DNA of 64,000 bases, from positions 124,001-188,000 of the forward strand of contig JAFVDX010000009.1 in the NCBI GenBank assembly GCA_017478225.1. The letters run 5' to 3'. A model generated the notes under the pieces. The model saw nothing but the letters and a program-made list of their open reading frames with translations. It was not told the DNA's origin and did not search any database. Every line of letters begins with the position of its first letter. The stretch's first letter is position 1. The stretch is from Paludibacteraceae bacterium (lineage in GTDB: Bacteria; Bacteroidota; Bacteroidia; Bacteroidales; Paludibacteraceae). The position numbers and the translations under genes were made by a program. Below, piece after piece: positions 24,194 through 35,130 of the stretch.

Positions 24194-26800
24194 ATGATGA
24201 AGAAATTTATTACTTTTTTAAGTTTGTTTTTGTTAGCAGGTTTTGTTTCTGCGACCTCACAGCGTCAATATAAAGATACCTTATGCAATGGTCATGAGTT
24301 TATTTATGTTCAGGATAGTTATTTTGAGGCATTTGAAGCAGGTGAATATTATTTCATGTCAGATACATGGCAGTTGCCGCTGACAGTATATTATTATCCT
24401 GAAGATGAGAGTGTAAAAGCGCCTTATATACTTCTTGATTTAACATGTCAGATGGATGGTAAGAGTTATGATGACGAAAAGGTGGCTGATATGATTTCTC
24501 ATGCACAAGAATATCACTTGGAATTTCCTATGGTAGAGGAGTTGAAAAAAGAGTATGACGAAAATGGGAAATTAAGATACAGAATCACTTATGATGTGAA
24601 TTATCGTAATATGCTTTATGGGCAGGGGGTAACATATTCTGTTCCTGCCTATGTTTATTTAATATGCTATGGTTCGGCAGAGGTAGAGATTGTTTCTCGT
24701 TCGGTGGCAAGTCGTTGCAGGGATTATGTAAATACGCTGCCAATGAATGCCTCGTTGAAATTTGTTCCGGAAGACAGCGAGAGCATATATCTATGGCAAA
24801 TAGGTGAGTGGATTGATTTGAAATACAGGTTCAAATGGGAAAGTAATGGGAATATGACTATGGTTGATGGAAAAGATTGCTTGGTTGGATTGGATAATGG
24901 ATATATGATCAACAAGACCATTTTCCCGACGACATTTGTTATGGATCGCTCAATTGCGTTGGAGCAATATATGGAAAAGCACCATCAGTCAGATTTTTAT
25001 GTGCGTGTATATCCTGAAGAAGAAGGTATTTTGACAATAGAAGAGTACAAAGAAATATCACATATAAAAGAAATACAACTTGCCGGTGTGAAAGCGGCCA
25101 TAGATACGGCTGAAAGTGGTAGATTGCAGATTGTGGCTGTTTTGCCTGAAGGTTCTGTAAAGAAAACCGTACTTCAAGAAGCATTGAAAAATGCAAATAA
25201 TCCAAGTAAAGAGAGTTATATCATTTACGAAGGTTTTAATGGAGAAACTCTGAAATCGGGTAATGCAAGTTATACTTACTATCAGTTAGGTGATCAAAAA
25301 TACTATACTTCTACGGTTACTATTGCAGCAGCAGAAGGCAATACGGATGCTACCTTGCAAAGCGTAAGCATAGATGGTATTGATTATTCTGACTTTGACA
25401 GAAAAGTGCTTTCTTATTATGAAGTAGAGGTAAATACCGAATACCCTGTATTTGCTGCTGTAACTACCTCTGACAAAGCATCATATAAGGTAACGAGCGA
25501 ACAAACAGTTCCTGGTAAAGTGACTATTGAAGTAACAGCAGAGGCTGGTAATACACTCACTTATACTTTCAATGTGATAGCCGGCAGAAGCAGTGATGCT
25601 ACATTGAAAAATATATGGCTTGATGGCAAACCTTTGATTGGATTTGAGTCAGGTGAGTTGTACTACAGAGTAGAGGTGACAAAAATACCTCAAGTAACAG
25701 CCGAGGTTAACGACCCAAAATCTAAGTTGGAAATACTACCTGTAAAGACCTTACCGGGTTATTCTACTATCATTGTAACATCAGAGCGCGGAAACCAACT
25801 GAAGTATTCTATCAACTTTGCTCTTGACAACACTCTGAAGACTTGTGCTCAAAACACAGATTCTCTTGTTGTAGGCAAGTCGATAAATGTAGTAGAAGGT
25901 GAAGACCAAGTGCGTTTGTTGCCTGTAAGAGACTTGAGTATTGACTCTGCGTTTGTACGCTTGATGTGGATGGGTGCGCAAGAGTTACAAATAGTTGTAG
26001 CCACAACATGCGATTACTCAAGAGAAGATATTGAGGACAATATAATAGATACTATTACTCTAGTCAGTGAGCGAGGCTACGACAATTTCAAATATGACCT
26101 GCGCCCACAAGACTTGAAAGCATATAATCGTCTTTCTGCAGATGGTAATGTGTATATGAAGATTATAGGAAGTCAGACAGGGGTACTTGTAGTAGAAGAA
26201 TTTGAAGAAGACTGCCTTACACGAAGCAACTTCTTTGAATTGGGTGAGCAGTATAATGTTACTAATCGCTCGTTCAGTGATATGTATAAAGTGTATGCAC
26301 CTGATTGGAGAAATCATGATGTCAAATTCACATGGTCAGGGTTGGAACCATTGCGTTTGTGGTTTGGTACAACCTGCAATTTCAACCTAAACGAGAAGAG
26401 TTCGCTTGTAATTAAACCTGTATTGAACTTTGAGTCAGGTGAGGACGTGGTGATTGAGAAGACCGAGTCGGAGATGAAGGACTATTTAGATTATGAAGAG
26501 AACAACTTTATCTTTGCTCGTTTACAGTGCAACGGAAACGGTGTGCTGAGGACAGAGGTGGTCAAGAAACAAGATATTGATACTAAGTTGAATGATATTG
26601 AGTTATTCAGTGCAAGGGGCGAGCAGGGTAGAATAGTTATCAATTCTGTTGGAAGTCAGCAGATGAGTATATATAGTGTGTCTGGTGTGTTATTGTGGAA
26701 CGGAATGGTAATAGGAGGCGAACGGACAATGGTTGAACTCGCATCGGGCTTGTATATAGTAAAAGGCGTGCATACGACTAAGAAAGTAATTGTAGAGTAA
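24194..26800 (+). CDS. Secreted protein with cadherin-like beta-sandwich repeats (868 aa)
   Basis: Signal peptide at residues 1-20 ('LSLFLLAGFVSATS'). The opening 'YKDTLCNGHEFIY' resembles the CxGxxY module of the next two proteins. Around residues 385-550 are two related units, 'ATLQSVSIDGIDYSDFDRKV' and 'ATLKNIWLDGKPLIGFESGE', each followed by a V-rich segment ending 'GNTLTYTFNV' or 'GNQLKYSINF'; this fits the cadherin-like beta-sandwich family (PF12733-like). The C-terminus 'MSIYSVSGVLLWNGMV' to 'LASGLYIVKGVHTTKKVIVE' is a type A T9SS-like tail. Probably a surface protein; no enzyme motif seen. Confidence 0.7.
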   Translation: MMKKFITFLSLFLLAGFVSATSQRQYKDTLCNGHEFIYVQDSYFEAFEAGEYYFMSDTWQLPLTVYYYPEDESVKAPYILLDLTCQMDGKSYDDEKVADMISHAQEYHLEFPMVEELKKEYDENGKLRYRITYDVNYRNMLYGQGVTYSVPAYVYLICYGSAEVEIVSRSVASRCRDYVNTLPMNASLKFVPEDSESIYLWQIGEWIDLKYRFKWESNGNMTMVDGKDCLVGLDNGYMINKTIFPTTFVMDRSIALEQYMEKHHQSDFYVRVYPEEEGILTIEEYKEISHIKEIQLAGVKAAIDTAESGRLQIVAVLPEGSVKKTVLQEALKNANNPSKESYIIYEGFNGETLKSGNASYTYYQLGDQKYYTSTVTIAAAEGNTDATLQSVSIDGIDYSDFDRKVLSYYEVEVNTEYPVFAAVTTSDKASYKVTSEQTVPGKVTIEVTAEAGNTLTYTFNVIAGRSSDATLKNIWLDGKPLIGFESGELYYRVEVTKIPQVTAEVNDPKSKLEILPVKTLPGYSTIIVTSERGNQLKYSINFALDNTLKTCAQNTDSLVVGKSINVVEGEDQVRLLPVRDLSIDSAFVRLMWMGAQELQIVVATTCDYSREDIEDNIIDTITLVSERGYDNFKYDLRPQDLKAYNRLSADGNVYMKIIGSQTGVLVVEEFEEDCLTRSNFFELGEQYNVTNRSFSDMYKVYAPDWRNHDVKFTWSGLEPLRLWFGTTCNFNLNEKSSLVIKPVLNFESGEDVVIEKTESEMKDYLDYEENNFIFARLQCNGNGVLRTEVVKKQDIDTKLNDIELFSARGEQGRIVINSVGSQQMSIYSVSGVLLWNGMVIGGERTMVELASGLYIVKGVHTTKKVIVE

Positions 26801-26809
26801 TAAAGTACT

Positions 26810-28558
26810 ATGAGATATATCCTAAACCTTATTTTAGCACTCCTATGCAGCGTACTGGCTGTAGCAGATGTGATGCTGTCTTCTGAGTCGGTGTGTGAGA
26901 AGTTTATTCGCACTCAGACCCGCGAGGATTGCGAGGCTTGTGCAGCGGCACAAACTGAGTCCACAATACCTGAATATTATTGTGATTGTCAGTTAGGTAG
27001 CAAATTTGTTTATGGTATGGACACCACTATCAGTAGCACTACTTGGTTCCAATCTACTATAGGAGAAATTGCTTATACCGGTATGACTGCTTATTGGTTT
27101 TCTACCGGCTCAGCAACATTGTCTATCTATACTTCATGTTTGAGTCAGGCACCTATTATGACTTTGACTGTATATTCGTATCGTTCTGAGTCGTTTGATT
27201 CGAATGGAATGGTACAAATGATGGAAAAATATGGCTTTTCACCATCGTTGTATAGTTTCTTGCCTGTGTATATAAAAGTGACTCCTAAAGGTGATGGTCG
27301 AGTATTGGGTTATGAATATGGTGAAGGTTTTCACTCCGATTGTGATGATATGTTTCAGTTGTATTATGGCATGAGACTTTATCATTCTAATGATACGGAT
27401 GTTTACGAGTTGCCAGCGAGCAGAATAGTACCACAGTTTTTTGTGCGATGGAAGCAAGAAAATCAGGATAGTGTGTGGGTGAGTATGATGGATAATTGTG
27501 ATGGCGAGAATGTACTTGAGAGTGCTGTACTTACTGATTCGATTCATCTGTATTTTCCTGACAGCACAAAACTCAAACAGTTGAAGGCAGAGAATAAATC
27601 AGCATATTTTAGGTTTGTGAGCAAAAGCAGAAAAGGCAGGATTGAGTTTATTCGCCCAAGTAGGTTTGAAGAAGCAACTGAGAATATAAATATATGCTAT
27701 GGTTCTTCGTATGAGTTGAATGGGAAGAAATACGAGGAGAGTGCTGTTATAAAGGATACAACTTTTTTGGTGTCAGATACTTGTTTGGTTACCACTTACA
27801 AACTACAAGTATCAAGCCAACAGACCAAGAAAGAAACGATACAACTATTGCAGTCGGAGTTTGACAAAGGATATAAATTCCACGATTGGTATTTGATAAA
27901 GAAATGGGGTCAGGATGAGTGTGTGGAGCAAGACGATCAGTCTGGTTGCATAACTCATTATCAGTTGAATGTAGTTCAGAAATGGAATTGGCATACTACC
28001 ACGATAGAAGAGACTTTATGTCATGGTAAGACTTATCAAAGTGAGAATGGGAAGGTGAAACTGACAGAAACGGCTACGGTGAGGGATACTATAAAGACGG
28101 GTGATGATGCGTATGTTACCGTATATAAGATTACTTTCACTGCTCCTGAACCTGAGGCTGATATAATTTATTGTGAGCAATTGCCGTGTAATTATTCGTG
28201 GAAGGGTAATGCTTATAAGATAAATCATTATGGAGATACGGTATTATTGTACACTGCTCGAAACAAATGTGATGAGGCTATAAGAGTGAGTGTTGTGAAC
28301 CCTGTGGTTACTACAGACGACAAGATAGAAAAAAGTGGTTGGAAAGTAGTGCCAACAATAAGTTCAAAGGGAGAGACGATTAGAGTGATTACACCTCAAG
28401 ATGGTGTACTGACAGTGATGGATATATTGGGAAGAATAGTATATACGAGTGATGTTGAGCGAGGGGAGTTAGTGTTACCGCAGTTGCAAACAGGGCAGTA
28501 TTTAGTAAGATTACAAACTACAAACGAAAGATATAACAATAGAATAATAATTAAGTAA
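26810..28558 (+). CDS. Secreted protein with CxGxxY modules (582 aa)
   Basis: Signal peptide at residues 1-20. A Cys-rich N-terminal region ('TREDCEACAAAQTES', 'YYCDCQLGSKFVYG') follows. Three modules of the Bacteroidales type with Cys, Gly, Tyr, 'NGK' and 'DT' occur from about residue 296: 'ICYGSSYELNGKKYEES', 'LCHGKTYQSENGKVKL' and 'YCEQLPCNYSWKGNAYKI'. The C-terminus 'GVLTVMDILGRIVYTSDV' to 'LQTGQYLVRLQ' is a T9SS type A-like tail ending 'NNRIIIK'. Nine bases separate it from the preceding gene and 21 from the next. Confidence 0.7.
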   Translation: MRYILNLILALLCSVLAVADVMLSSESVCEKFIRTQTREDCEACAAAQTESTIPEYYCDCQLGSKFVYGMDTTISSTTWFQSTIGEIAYTGMTAYWFSTGSATLSIYTSCLSQAPIMTLTVYSYRSESFDSNGMVQMMEKYGFSPSLYSFLPVYIKVTPKGDGRVLGYEYGEGFHSDCDDMFQLYYGMRLYHSNDTDVYELPASRIVPQFFVRWKQENQDSVWVSMMDNCDGENVLESAVLTDSIHLYFPDSTKLKQLKAENKSAYFRFVSKSRKGRIEFIRPSRFEEATENINICYGSSYELNGKKYEESAVIKDTTFLVSDTCLVTTYKLQVSSQQTKKETIQLLQSEFDKGYKFHDWYLIKKWGQDECVEQDDQSGCITHYQLNVVQKWNWHTTTIEETLCHGKTYQSENGKVKLTETATVRDTIKTGDDAYVTVYKITFTAPEPEADIIYCEQLPCNYSWKGNAYKINHYGDTVLLYTARNKCDEAIRVSVVNPVVTTDDKIEKSGWKVVPTISSKGETIRVITPQDGVLTVMDILGRIVYTSDVERGELVLPQLQTGQYLVRLQTTNERYNNRIIIK

Positions 28559-28579
28559 ATTTAATAACCATTAAAAAAG

Positions 28580-31500
28580 ATGAAGAAAATCGTACTTTTT
28601 CTGACGATGTTGTTGTCTTCGGCGGTTATGTTTGCCGCTCAAGATGGTAAGTCGGCCGAGACGGCATTTGACTTCAAGTGGGAAGACGACAACTATGTAG
28701 AAGCGACTTCAACTGATGTGTGGTTCAAGGTGGATTTAAGCACTAAGAATGTGGCATCAGATGAGAATGTGTTGCTTTATTTGAACAATCTGACAGGCGA
28801 AGCGGCAACTGTAGTAGTTACTGCATATTCTGTTACAGATGGTGGTTCGAAACTAAAATTGCAAGGGCCTGAGACGAAGCAAATTTTGGCTAACCGAAAT
28901 TATGCTATCGAATTGTCTCACTCGCTATTCAAGAATTTGGATGCAGTGTATATTGCAATGCAGACTACCAAGCGTCTTAATTTCAAAGCGAGTGCAGTAG
29001 AGCCGGGCGAAAATGATTTGGACTGCTTGAATGCTCCCCAGTTTAATGAGGCTGGCCAGACTTTTGCTGCCGGTGAGGGTAAGTGGTATATGGTTGATAT
29101 GTCTGATGTGATGGCAACTAACGACCAAACCAAAGAAGTTACAGTTGAAAATATCGGCTCTGCCACAGCAACTGTGACAGTTGGAGTTAGTTTTGACTGT
29201 CCATCTACTGGTGTAACCTCTAAGACCCAAACTATTGCTGCCAAAGAAATTAAGAAGATTAAAATCAATCGTTCTTATTTCCAGATGCTTCCTGCTGATG
29301 GTAAGGTTTATGTCAAGGTTACTACAAATCAGCCATTAAGAGTGTCTGCAAAGAATATAACAGTTGAGGCTGATCAGACTATTACCGCTCCGGATGATGC
29401 TATAGAGGTTGAACTTGACAAGACAACTCTTAAAACTGCTGTATATACAGTAAATGCAGAGAACAAGTGGTTCAAAGTAAAAGTGGCAGATTGGATTGTA
29501 AAGGGTCAGTTGCCGGAAGTTACTTTGGAGAACAAGAGTACTGTAAAGGCCTCTTTGAAGGGTAAAATGCTTTATACAAAAACAGGTGTGCCTGTAGAGC
29601 GTTCACTTTCTCTTGCTGCCGGTGATATTATGATAAAAGAAGTGGCTAAGAATGTATTGGAGACAGCAGAACAGAATGTAACAGACGGATATGTTTATGT
29701 ATATGTTGAGACTGCTCAAAGTGTACAATTCTCTGCTCGTTTGAAGTCTCGTACAGAGGGTTTGGATTGTGGTAAAGCCAAAGAATTTGATCCTTTCGTT
29801 GCCGGTGCTAAGATGCAACAAGCAGCAGGTACAAGCGAGTGGTATGCAATAGTATTGAAAACAGCCCAGCAGACTACTCCTGCTAAGGATATTATGTTGT
29901 ATGTTGAGAATTTGCAAGATAAGACTGCTTCAGTTATTGCTGAGGTCTCTGCTGAAGGCAATTGCGTTGCATCTAACTCAAGGAAAGCAACTCTATCTGC
30001 TAAGGAAAAGAAACAAAGGCGTGTTTTATATTCGCTTTATCAGGGCATGGGTGATACCATTTGGGTTAAGGTTACAACCGACCGCAATATTGAGTTCTCA
30101 GCAGAGTTGGTTGATCCGGAACCATGGGAAGATGATAAACCATGTGGTGAAGACAAAGTGAAAGAGACCATTTCGTTTGTAAATGCAGATAGTTGGACAG
30201 GAACTCTTGTGGCAAACGATACCGTTTGGTATATAGTTGACTTATGGTCTATAAGAGACAAGAATAAAGTTCCTACAATAAAATTGGAGAACAATACAGC
30301 AGTTGCAGCAAAAGTATTGGCAGGTTATTCACTTGATTGTCCTGCTAATACTCAGTATGAGTTGCGCACTTTCACTGCTCCTTACGAGAAAGCGGCAACA
30401 AGCGACATCATGAACAAATTGTCAGACATGCAGCAATTTGCTTATGTTCGCGTAAGTGCTACTGCTCCTATTACCATTACCGTAAGTCTTGCATTTGAGG
30501 ACGAGGGTGAGGTGTGCGGAAAGGCAAAATTATTTGATTGGGTAAATTGCGAAAATCTTGATGCAGACACTGCCGTTTGGTATGCTGTTGCTCTCAATGA
30601 TATTAAAGATCCTGCAGGTGATGGTTCTCAACCGGCACAAGGAATTCGTTTGCATTTGACCAACAGAGAAAATAAGGTTTCTAAGATAGTGGCAGAAATT
30701 TCATACGAGTGCCCGGTTAAGAATTTGACCAAATATACATATAAACTATCTGCAAATGCAAGCGATGTAACAAAAGAAATCAGTAGTGCATTGCTTCCTA
30801 CAGAAGATACAGTATATGTTCGTTTGAAATCAGAAACTGCTATTCGTTTCTGTGCTGAAGGTTTTGATGAGCCTCGCATAAATATATGCGACAGAAATTG
30901 GGATGAATTCAATTGGAAAGACACTTTGAATATAGTAGCCAAAGCAGATAGTCAGTGGGTAAAGATTCCATTGGACACATTGCGTGGTGAGTTTGTACCT
31001 GAGGTGGTTGTACTGAATGGTGCTACTGCTCAAAAGATCAAGGCTCTTGTAGCGTTTGAATGTGCAAATGCTGCTTTCCAAGCACGGACCAAGAATATGA
31101 CTGCAAATCAGAAACTGACCAAGAAACTTGAGAAAGACATGACTGACGCTTATGTTAATAAGAGCGATACAGCCTATGTTTGTATCATTGCGCAGTCAGA
31201 TGCTAAGTTGTTTATCAATTTGGTTAATCCTAACGATGGTAGCGAGTGCTTGAAGGCAAAAGACTTTGACGAGAAAGGTCAAGTACAAGAGGCAGATGCA
31301 ACAGTTTGGTATAAGGTTGATATAAAATCAATAAAAGAAGATCCAAATGCTTACTTGCGTCTCTACATTAAGAACTTAGATGGTTTTGCCGGTAATGTAT
31401 CAGCCCGTGTTTATTTCGATTGTCCTGATAATAATGGAGAAGCAGTATTTGAGCGTACACAAAAGTTAGGTAAGAACCTGACTCGCGATGTAGTTGTTCT

Positions 31501-34500
31501 CCGTGAGGAGTTGATGGGCTTGAATGCTGATTATGTACTTGTAGAACTTTATACTGCTCAACAAGATAGCATTTGGGCTGTAAGAGAATACAAACCTCTT
31601 GATTTTGATGATTTGAGTGGTTGCGAACAGAGCAAGCCTTTGCAACTCAATATTGATATTACTCAAGAGGCTAATACCCCGACATGGTATGAGATTGACT
31701 TAGACTTCCTGAAGCAACATACTTATAGCGAGGCTACACTTACCGTATATAATCCTTCGGTAGATACAAAGATAGATGCTTATTTGACATACGAATGTCC
31801 AATAGTAGAGCAACCTTCACACCGTTCAAGAACCTTCAAGGCAGGTAGCGGAGATTTTGTTCGCTCGGTTGGTCAAGAGTTTATTCAACACCAAAAAGAC
31901 GGCAAGGCTTGGGTAAAATTAGTTTCAGAGCAAGAATTCATATTCCGCGTAAGTATTGTTGACTCGATGGGTTATGCTTGCGACAAGAATCCTATTGAAT
32001 TTAATTGGGTTGCCAATTATGATTTGAATGGTGAATTGGTTAATGGTAATGATCATCCTGCAGATACAGCACTTTGGTATATAGTTCGTTTGGATACATT
32101 GTATGCAAATGGTGAGGATAAAGGTCATGATATCCGTGTACATATTGATAATATCTCCAATATAGATATCAATGCAACAGCACAGATTACTGCTGATTGC
32201 GGTACTGCAGCATGGCAAAGTTCAACATATACTATTGCAGCAGGTCAGGGCAAAGAGAAAGAGATTTCTCGCGCTGCTATTGAAGCACAAGGTGCAGGTA
32301 AACAACCGGATAACTCTATCAACCCATTGTATATCAAACTTGCCACCTCGGCTGCAAATGCTGGCGAATTGCACGGAAATGTACATTTGTGGGCAGAAAT
32401 TATTCCGCTTGAGATACTTAAAGATACCGTATTCATAAATGACACGCTTTGTGCAGTAAGTGAGAATATGACATGGTCTCCAAAACAGATATTTGTGGAT
32501 CGTGCAGCAGAATTTAAGGATTCAGTGCTTTGGTCCGCTTCTAAACTGAGAGACACAACAGTTACGGTAGAAAATAGGTTGAACTTTGTATATATGGATA
32601 GCGTTCGTGGTTTCTTCGAGAACACTCAAGAGATTGATTCAATATTTGTATTCAATGTTACTCGCAAGACTCTACCTGATGCTATACCATTTGTAACGAA
32701 AGATAGTATTCCTGTAGTTATTGGTGGTCAGGCTATGGACTTTGATTTGGCAACTAAATGGCTTGAGAAAATGTACGAAGCAGCCAAACTCGATACTATT
32801 ATAGGTATAAACAACATCAAATGGGCATGGCATCTTGAGGGTACAAATGCCTATAAGGACTATAACAATGAGGTTGTACCTGATGTAGAAGATTCAGTTT
32901 ACTTGCGTTACAAGTATTTGCTTGATGATTGTGTAAATTCAACAGATGACTACTATGATGGTGATGATATCAAACTTCCTGTTTTGCACCCGAATCGTGA
33001 TACAACTGCTACTCGCTCATATATATGCGAGGGTGCAGCCTATGACAATTCAAACTTACCAAATCGTAAAGGTGAAGTAATTACTCAAGAGCCTACGATT
33101 TTGTATGATACAGTATGGGTAGCAGGAGGAACAGATGTGATACAGACATTGTTAGTTGATACTGTATATTTCTTCAAGAAACTGACCGCTGCAGATTTGC
33201 TTGATCCTATTGTAAATGTTCCTGTTGCAACTGCAGGTGAGGCTCTTGATTTCTCAGCAGCAGAAGCCGAGATACTGGCTGCTTATACTCCTGCAGTAGA
33301 TCAACCTCAATTGGATACAGTGATTTGGATGATTCAAGAATTGAATGAGTATAATGAGCATACTGCTGATTACACTGTTCCGTTCGACAAGACTCAACTC
33401 ACCATGTATTATGTAGCAATTACCGCTTGTGGTGATAGTATTGAACAAGCCAATGACTTCACAATTGATGTTGCGCATAATTATGTGAATGAGTCAAGTA
33501 AGACCTTTATGTGCCTTGGTTCAGAGTACTCGCTCCGTGAAGGTACAGAATTTGAGCACAAAGGTATATTGAATCAAGATACTTTGGTATTTAACGATAC
33601 AATAGTTGAGGCATCGGCTGCCGGTGTAATGCAAGAGGTAGCACATGCAGATACTTTGATTGCTTATACAGAATGGACAGTACCTGCTTATTCAGCATTG
33701 TCAGATACTGTTGTAGCAAAAGTAGATTCTCCAATAGATGTAACAGCGGCAGATGCTTCATTGCAGACCTTAATCAATGCAGCGGCTGCAGCAGATGCAA
33801 CACTTAAACCTCTGGATATGACCAATGGTCCTACAGCATGGCAGATAAAGAATGCAGATGGTTCTTATTCTGAAATTCCTGCTACAGCATTAACCAATGA
33901 GAATCCTACAATAACTGTTCGTTATGCAGTAGTAACAGAGTGTGATAGTGTATGGAGTGCAGATGTAACTATAGATGTAGATGGTTTGAAGGAGCGTGAG
34001 ACCTTTGTAGGTGACTCTATTAAAGAGACCGTATGTGTAGGTACTGCTTACATCAGCCGCACTCAGAAAGTAGTTATCACAAAAGATACTATTTGGCAGG
34101 AGGTAGTTGCTTTGGACGACCAAGATATTTATGGTGATTCGATATACAACTATCATATAGGTGTATATAGCGCTCAAACATTGCCTGAGAGTGTAAGTGC
34201 TCAACCGATTGCTATTTGTGGTCATGAAATAGACACAAAGGATGTAACTGCAGAGATTGAAAAAGCATTTGATGCTAATGAAAGCAATGGTGCTGAGGCT
34301 GTAGAATCAGTAGTTTGGGAAGTTCTCAACGGTGAAAGTTGGACAGCATTAAGTGCAAGTTATAAGATACCTGCAAATGTAAGTGAGTTGACTCTGCGTT
34401 ATGTTGCAACAACTGCTTGTGGAAATACTTTGATTGATACAGTGGATGTAGTTGTAGAGCAACCAACACCTGAGAATGTAGCAGAATTAGGTCAGTTCCC

Positions 34501-35113
34501 TGCAGCATCGCTTTATGGAGGCAAATTGCTTGTTGTAAACTATAAAGAGATGAAAGAGAAGTATGCCGGCTACTTGGTTGGTGACACTCTCAAACCTGAA
34601 GATATTCATTGGTACAAAGTAAATGGCACAGCCGATACTCAGTTTGTTGATGGTATTCCAAATGGTCCTGATGCAAAAGACGAGGCTGCATTAGATGCAA
34701 GTGGAAATCCTGCTACCGGATACTACTATACAATCAATGTAGAGCAAGATGGAATACTTGCGGCTCAAACTCTAACGGGTCAATACTATGCAGTAATCAA
34801 TTTAGCAACTTCTGAAGAAGAGCCTTGTGGTGCTGTGGCTCGTACAACGGTATTGACAACTAACACAACAGCCAATGTAATAGGTTTGGCTCCAAGTTAT
34901 GTTCGTCAAGGTGAGTCATTGTCAATCTATGGTTTGGATCCTCAAACTACATACAGAGTAAGCATATATAACACTATGGGTACTTTGGTAGAAGAGTTCC
35001 GCATAGAAGGTGAGAATATTCATACGATGGTAGTTAAGGAAGATCAAGGCTACTTTATGATGAATGTTCAGTCAGAAAATGACCACACAGGACTTAAATT
35101 CATAGTTAAATAA
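28580..35113 (+). CDS. Giant modular secreted protein with T9SS-like tail (2177 aa)
   Basis: Signal peptide 'MKKIVLFLTMLLSSAVMFA'. Residues about 20-1290 are ten diverged modules of some 130 residues, each opening with a Cys or an Asp/Phe block, then 'WYxVDL' or 'WFKVKV' ('WFKVDLST', 'WYMVDMSD', 'WYAIVLK', 'WYIVDLW', 'WYAVALND', 'WVKIPLD', 'WYKVDIKS', 'WYEIDLDF', 'WYIVRLDT'), an 'L-x-N' strand and a paired-Cys 'F[DE]CP' segment. Four CxGxxY-type modules follow (about 1290-1970: 'LCAVSENMTW', 'ICEGAAYDN', 'MCLGSEYSL', 'VCVGTAYIS'). The end 'SIYNTMGTLVEEFRIEGENI' to 'GLKFIVK' is a sorting-like tail. It is likely a long surface fibre or stalk. No enzyme motif was seen. Confidence 0.75.
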   Translation: MKKIVLFLTMLLSSAVMFAAQDGKSAETAFDFKWEDDNYVEATSTDVWFKVDLSTKNVASDENVLLYLNNLTGEAATVVVTAYSVTDGGSKLKLQGPETKQILANRNYAIELSHSLFKNLDAVYIAMQTTKRLNFKASAVEPGENDLDCLNAPQFNEAGQTFAAGEGKWYMVDMSDVMATNDQTKEVTVENIGSATATVTVGVSFDCPSTGVTSKTQTIAAKEIKKIKINRSYFQMLPADGKVYVKVTTNQPLRVSAKNITVEADQTITAPDDAIEVELDKTTLKTAVYTVNAENKWFKVKVADWIVKGQLPEVTLENKSTVKASLKGKMLYTKTGVPVERSLSLAAGDIMIKEVAKNVLETAEQNVTDGYVYVYVETAQSVQFSARLKSRTEGLDCGKAKEFDPFVAGAKMQQAAGTSEWYAIVLKTAQQTTPAKDIMLYVENLQDKTASVIAEVSAEGNCVASNSRKATLSAKEKKQRRVLYSLYQGMGDTIWVKVTTDRNIEFSAELVDPEPWEDDKPCGEDKVKETISFVNADSWTGTLVANDTVWYIVDLWSIRDKNKVPTIKLENNTAVAAKVLAGYSLDCPANTQYELRTFTAPYEKAATSDIMNKLSDMQQFAYVRVSATAPITITVSLAFEDEGEVCGKAKLFDWVNCENLDADTAVWYAVALNDIKDPAGDGSQPAQGIRLHLTNRENKVSKIVAEISYECPVKNLTKYTYKLSANASDVTKEISSALLPTEDTVYVRLKSETAIRFCAEGFDEPRINICDRNWDEFNWKDTLNIVAKADSQWVKIPLDTLRGEFVPEVVVLNGATAQKIKALVAFECANAAFQARTKNMTANQKLTKKLEKDMTDAYVNKSDTAYVCIIAQSDAKLFINLVNPNDGSECLKAKDFDEKGQVQEADATVWYKVDIKSIKEDPNAYLRLYIKNLDGFAGNVSARVYFDCPDNNGEAVFERTQKLGKNLTRDVVVLREELMGLNADYVLVELYTAQQDSIWAVREYKPLDFDDLSGCEQSKPLQLNIDITQEANTPTWYEIDLDFLKQHTYSEATLTVYNPSVDTKIDAYLTYECPIVEQPSHRSRTFKAGSGDFVRSVGQEFIQHQKDGKAWVKLVSEQEFIFRVSIVDSMGYACDKNPIEFNWVANYDLNGELVNGNDHPADTALWYIVRLDTLYANGEDKGHDIRVHIDNISNIDINATAQITADCGTAAWQSSTYTIAAGQGKEKEISRAAIEAQGAGKQPDNSINPLYIKLATSAANAGELHGNVHLWAEIIPLEILKDTVFINDTLCAVSENMTWSPKQIFVDRAAEFKDSVLWSASKLRDTTVTVENRLNFVYMDSVRGFFENTQEIDSIFVFNVTRKTLPDAIPFVTKDSIPVVIGGQAMDFDLATKWLEKMYEAAKLDTIIGINNIKWAWHLEGTNAYKDYNNEVVPDVEDSVYLRYKYLLDDCVNSTDDYYDGDDIKLPVLHPNRDTTATRSYICEGAAYDNSNLPNRKGEVITQEPTILYDTVWVAGGTDVIQTLLVDTVYFFKKLTAADLLDPIVNVPVATAGEALDFSAAEAEILAAYTPAVDQPQLDTVIWMIQELNEYNEHTADYTVPFDKTQLTMYYVAITACGDSIEQANDFTIDVAHNYVNESSKTFMCLGSEYSLREGTEFEHKGILNQDTLVFNDTIVEASAAGVMQEVAHADTLIAYTEWTVPAYSALSDTVVAKVDSPIDVTAADASLQTLINAAAAADATLKPLDMTNGPTAWQIKNADGSYSEIPATALTNENPTITVRYAVVTECDSVWSADVTIDVDGLKERETFVGDSIKETVCVGTAYISRTQKVVITKDTIWQEVVALDDQDIYGDSIYNYHIGVYSAQTLPESVSAQPIAICGHEIDTKDVTAEIEKAFDANESNGAEAVESVVWEVLNGESWTALSASYKIPANVSELTLRYVATTACGNTLIDTVDVVVEQPTPENVAELGQFPAASLYGGKLLVVNYKEMKEKYAGYLVGDTLKPEDIHWYKVNGTADTQFVDGIPNGPDAKDEAALDASGNPATGYYYTINVEQDGILAAQTLTGQYYAVINLATSEEEPCGAVARTTVLTTNTTANVIGLAPSYVRQGESLSIYGLDPQTTYRVSIYNTMGTLVEEFRIEGENIHTMVVKEDQGYFMMNVQSENDHTGLKFIVK

Positions 35114-35130
35114 CGAAAGGAGGAATGATT

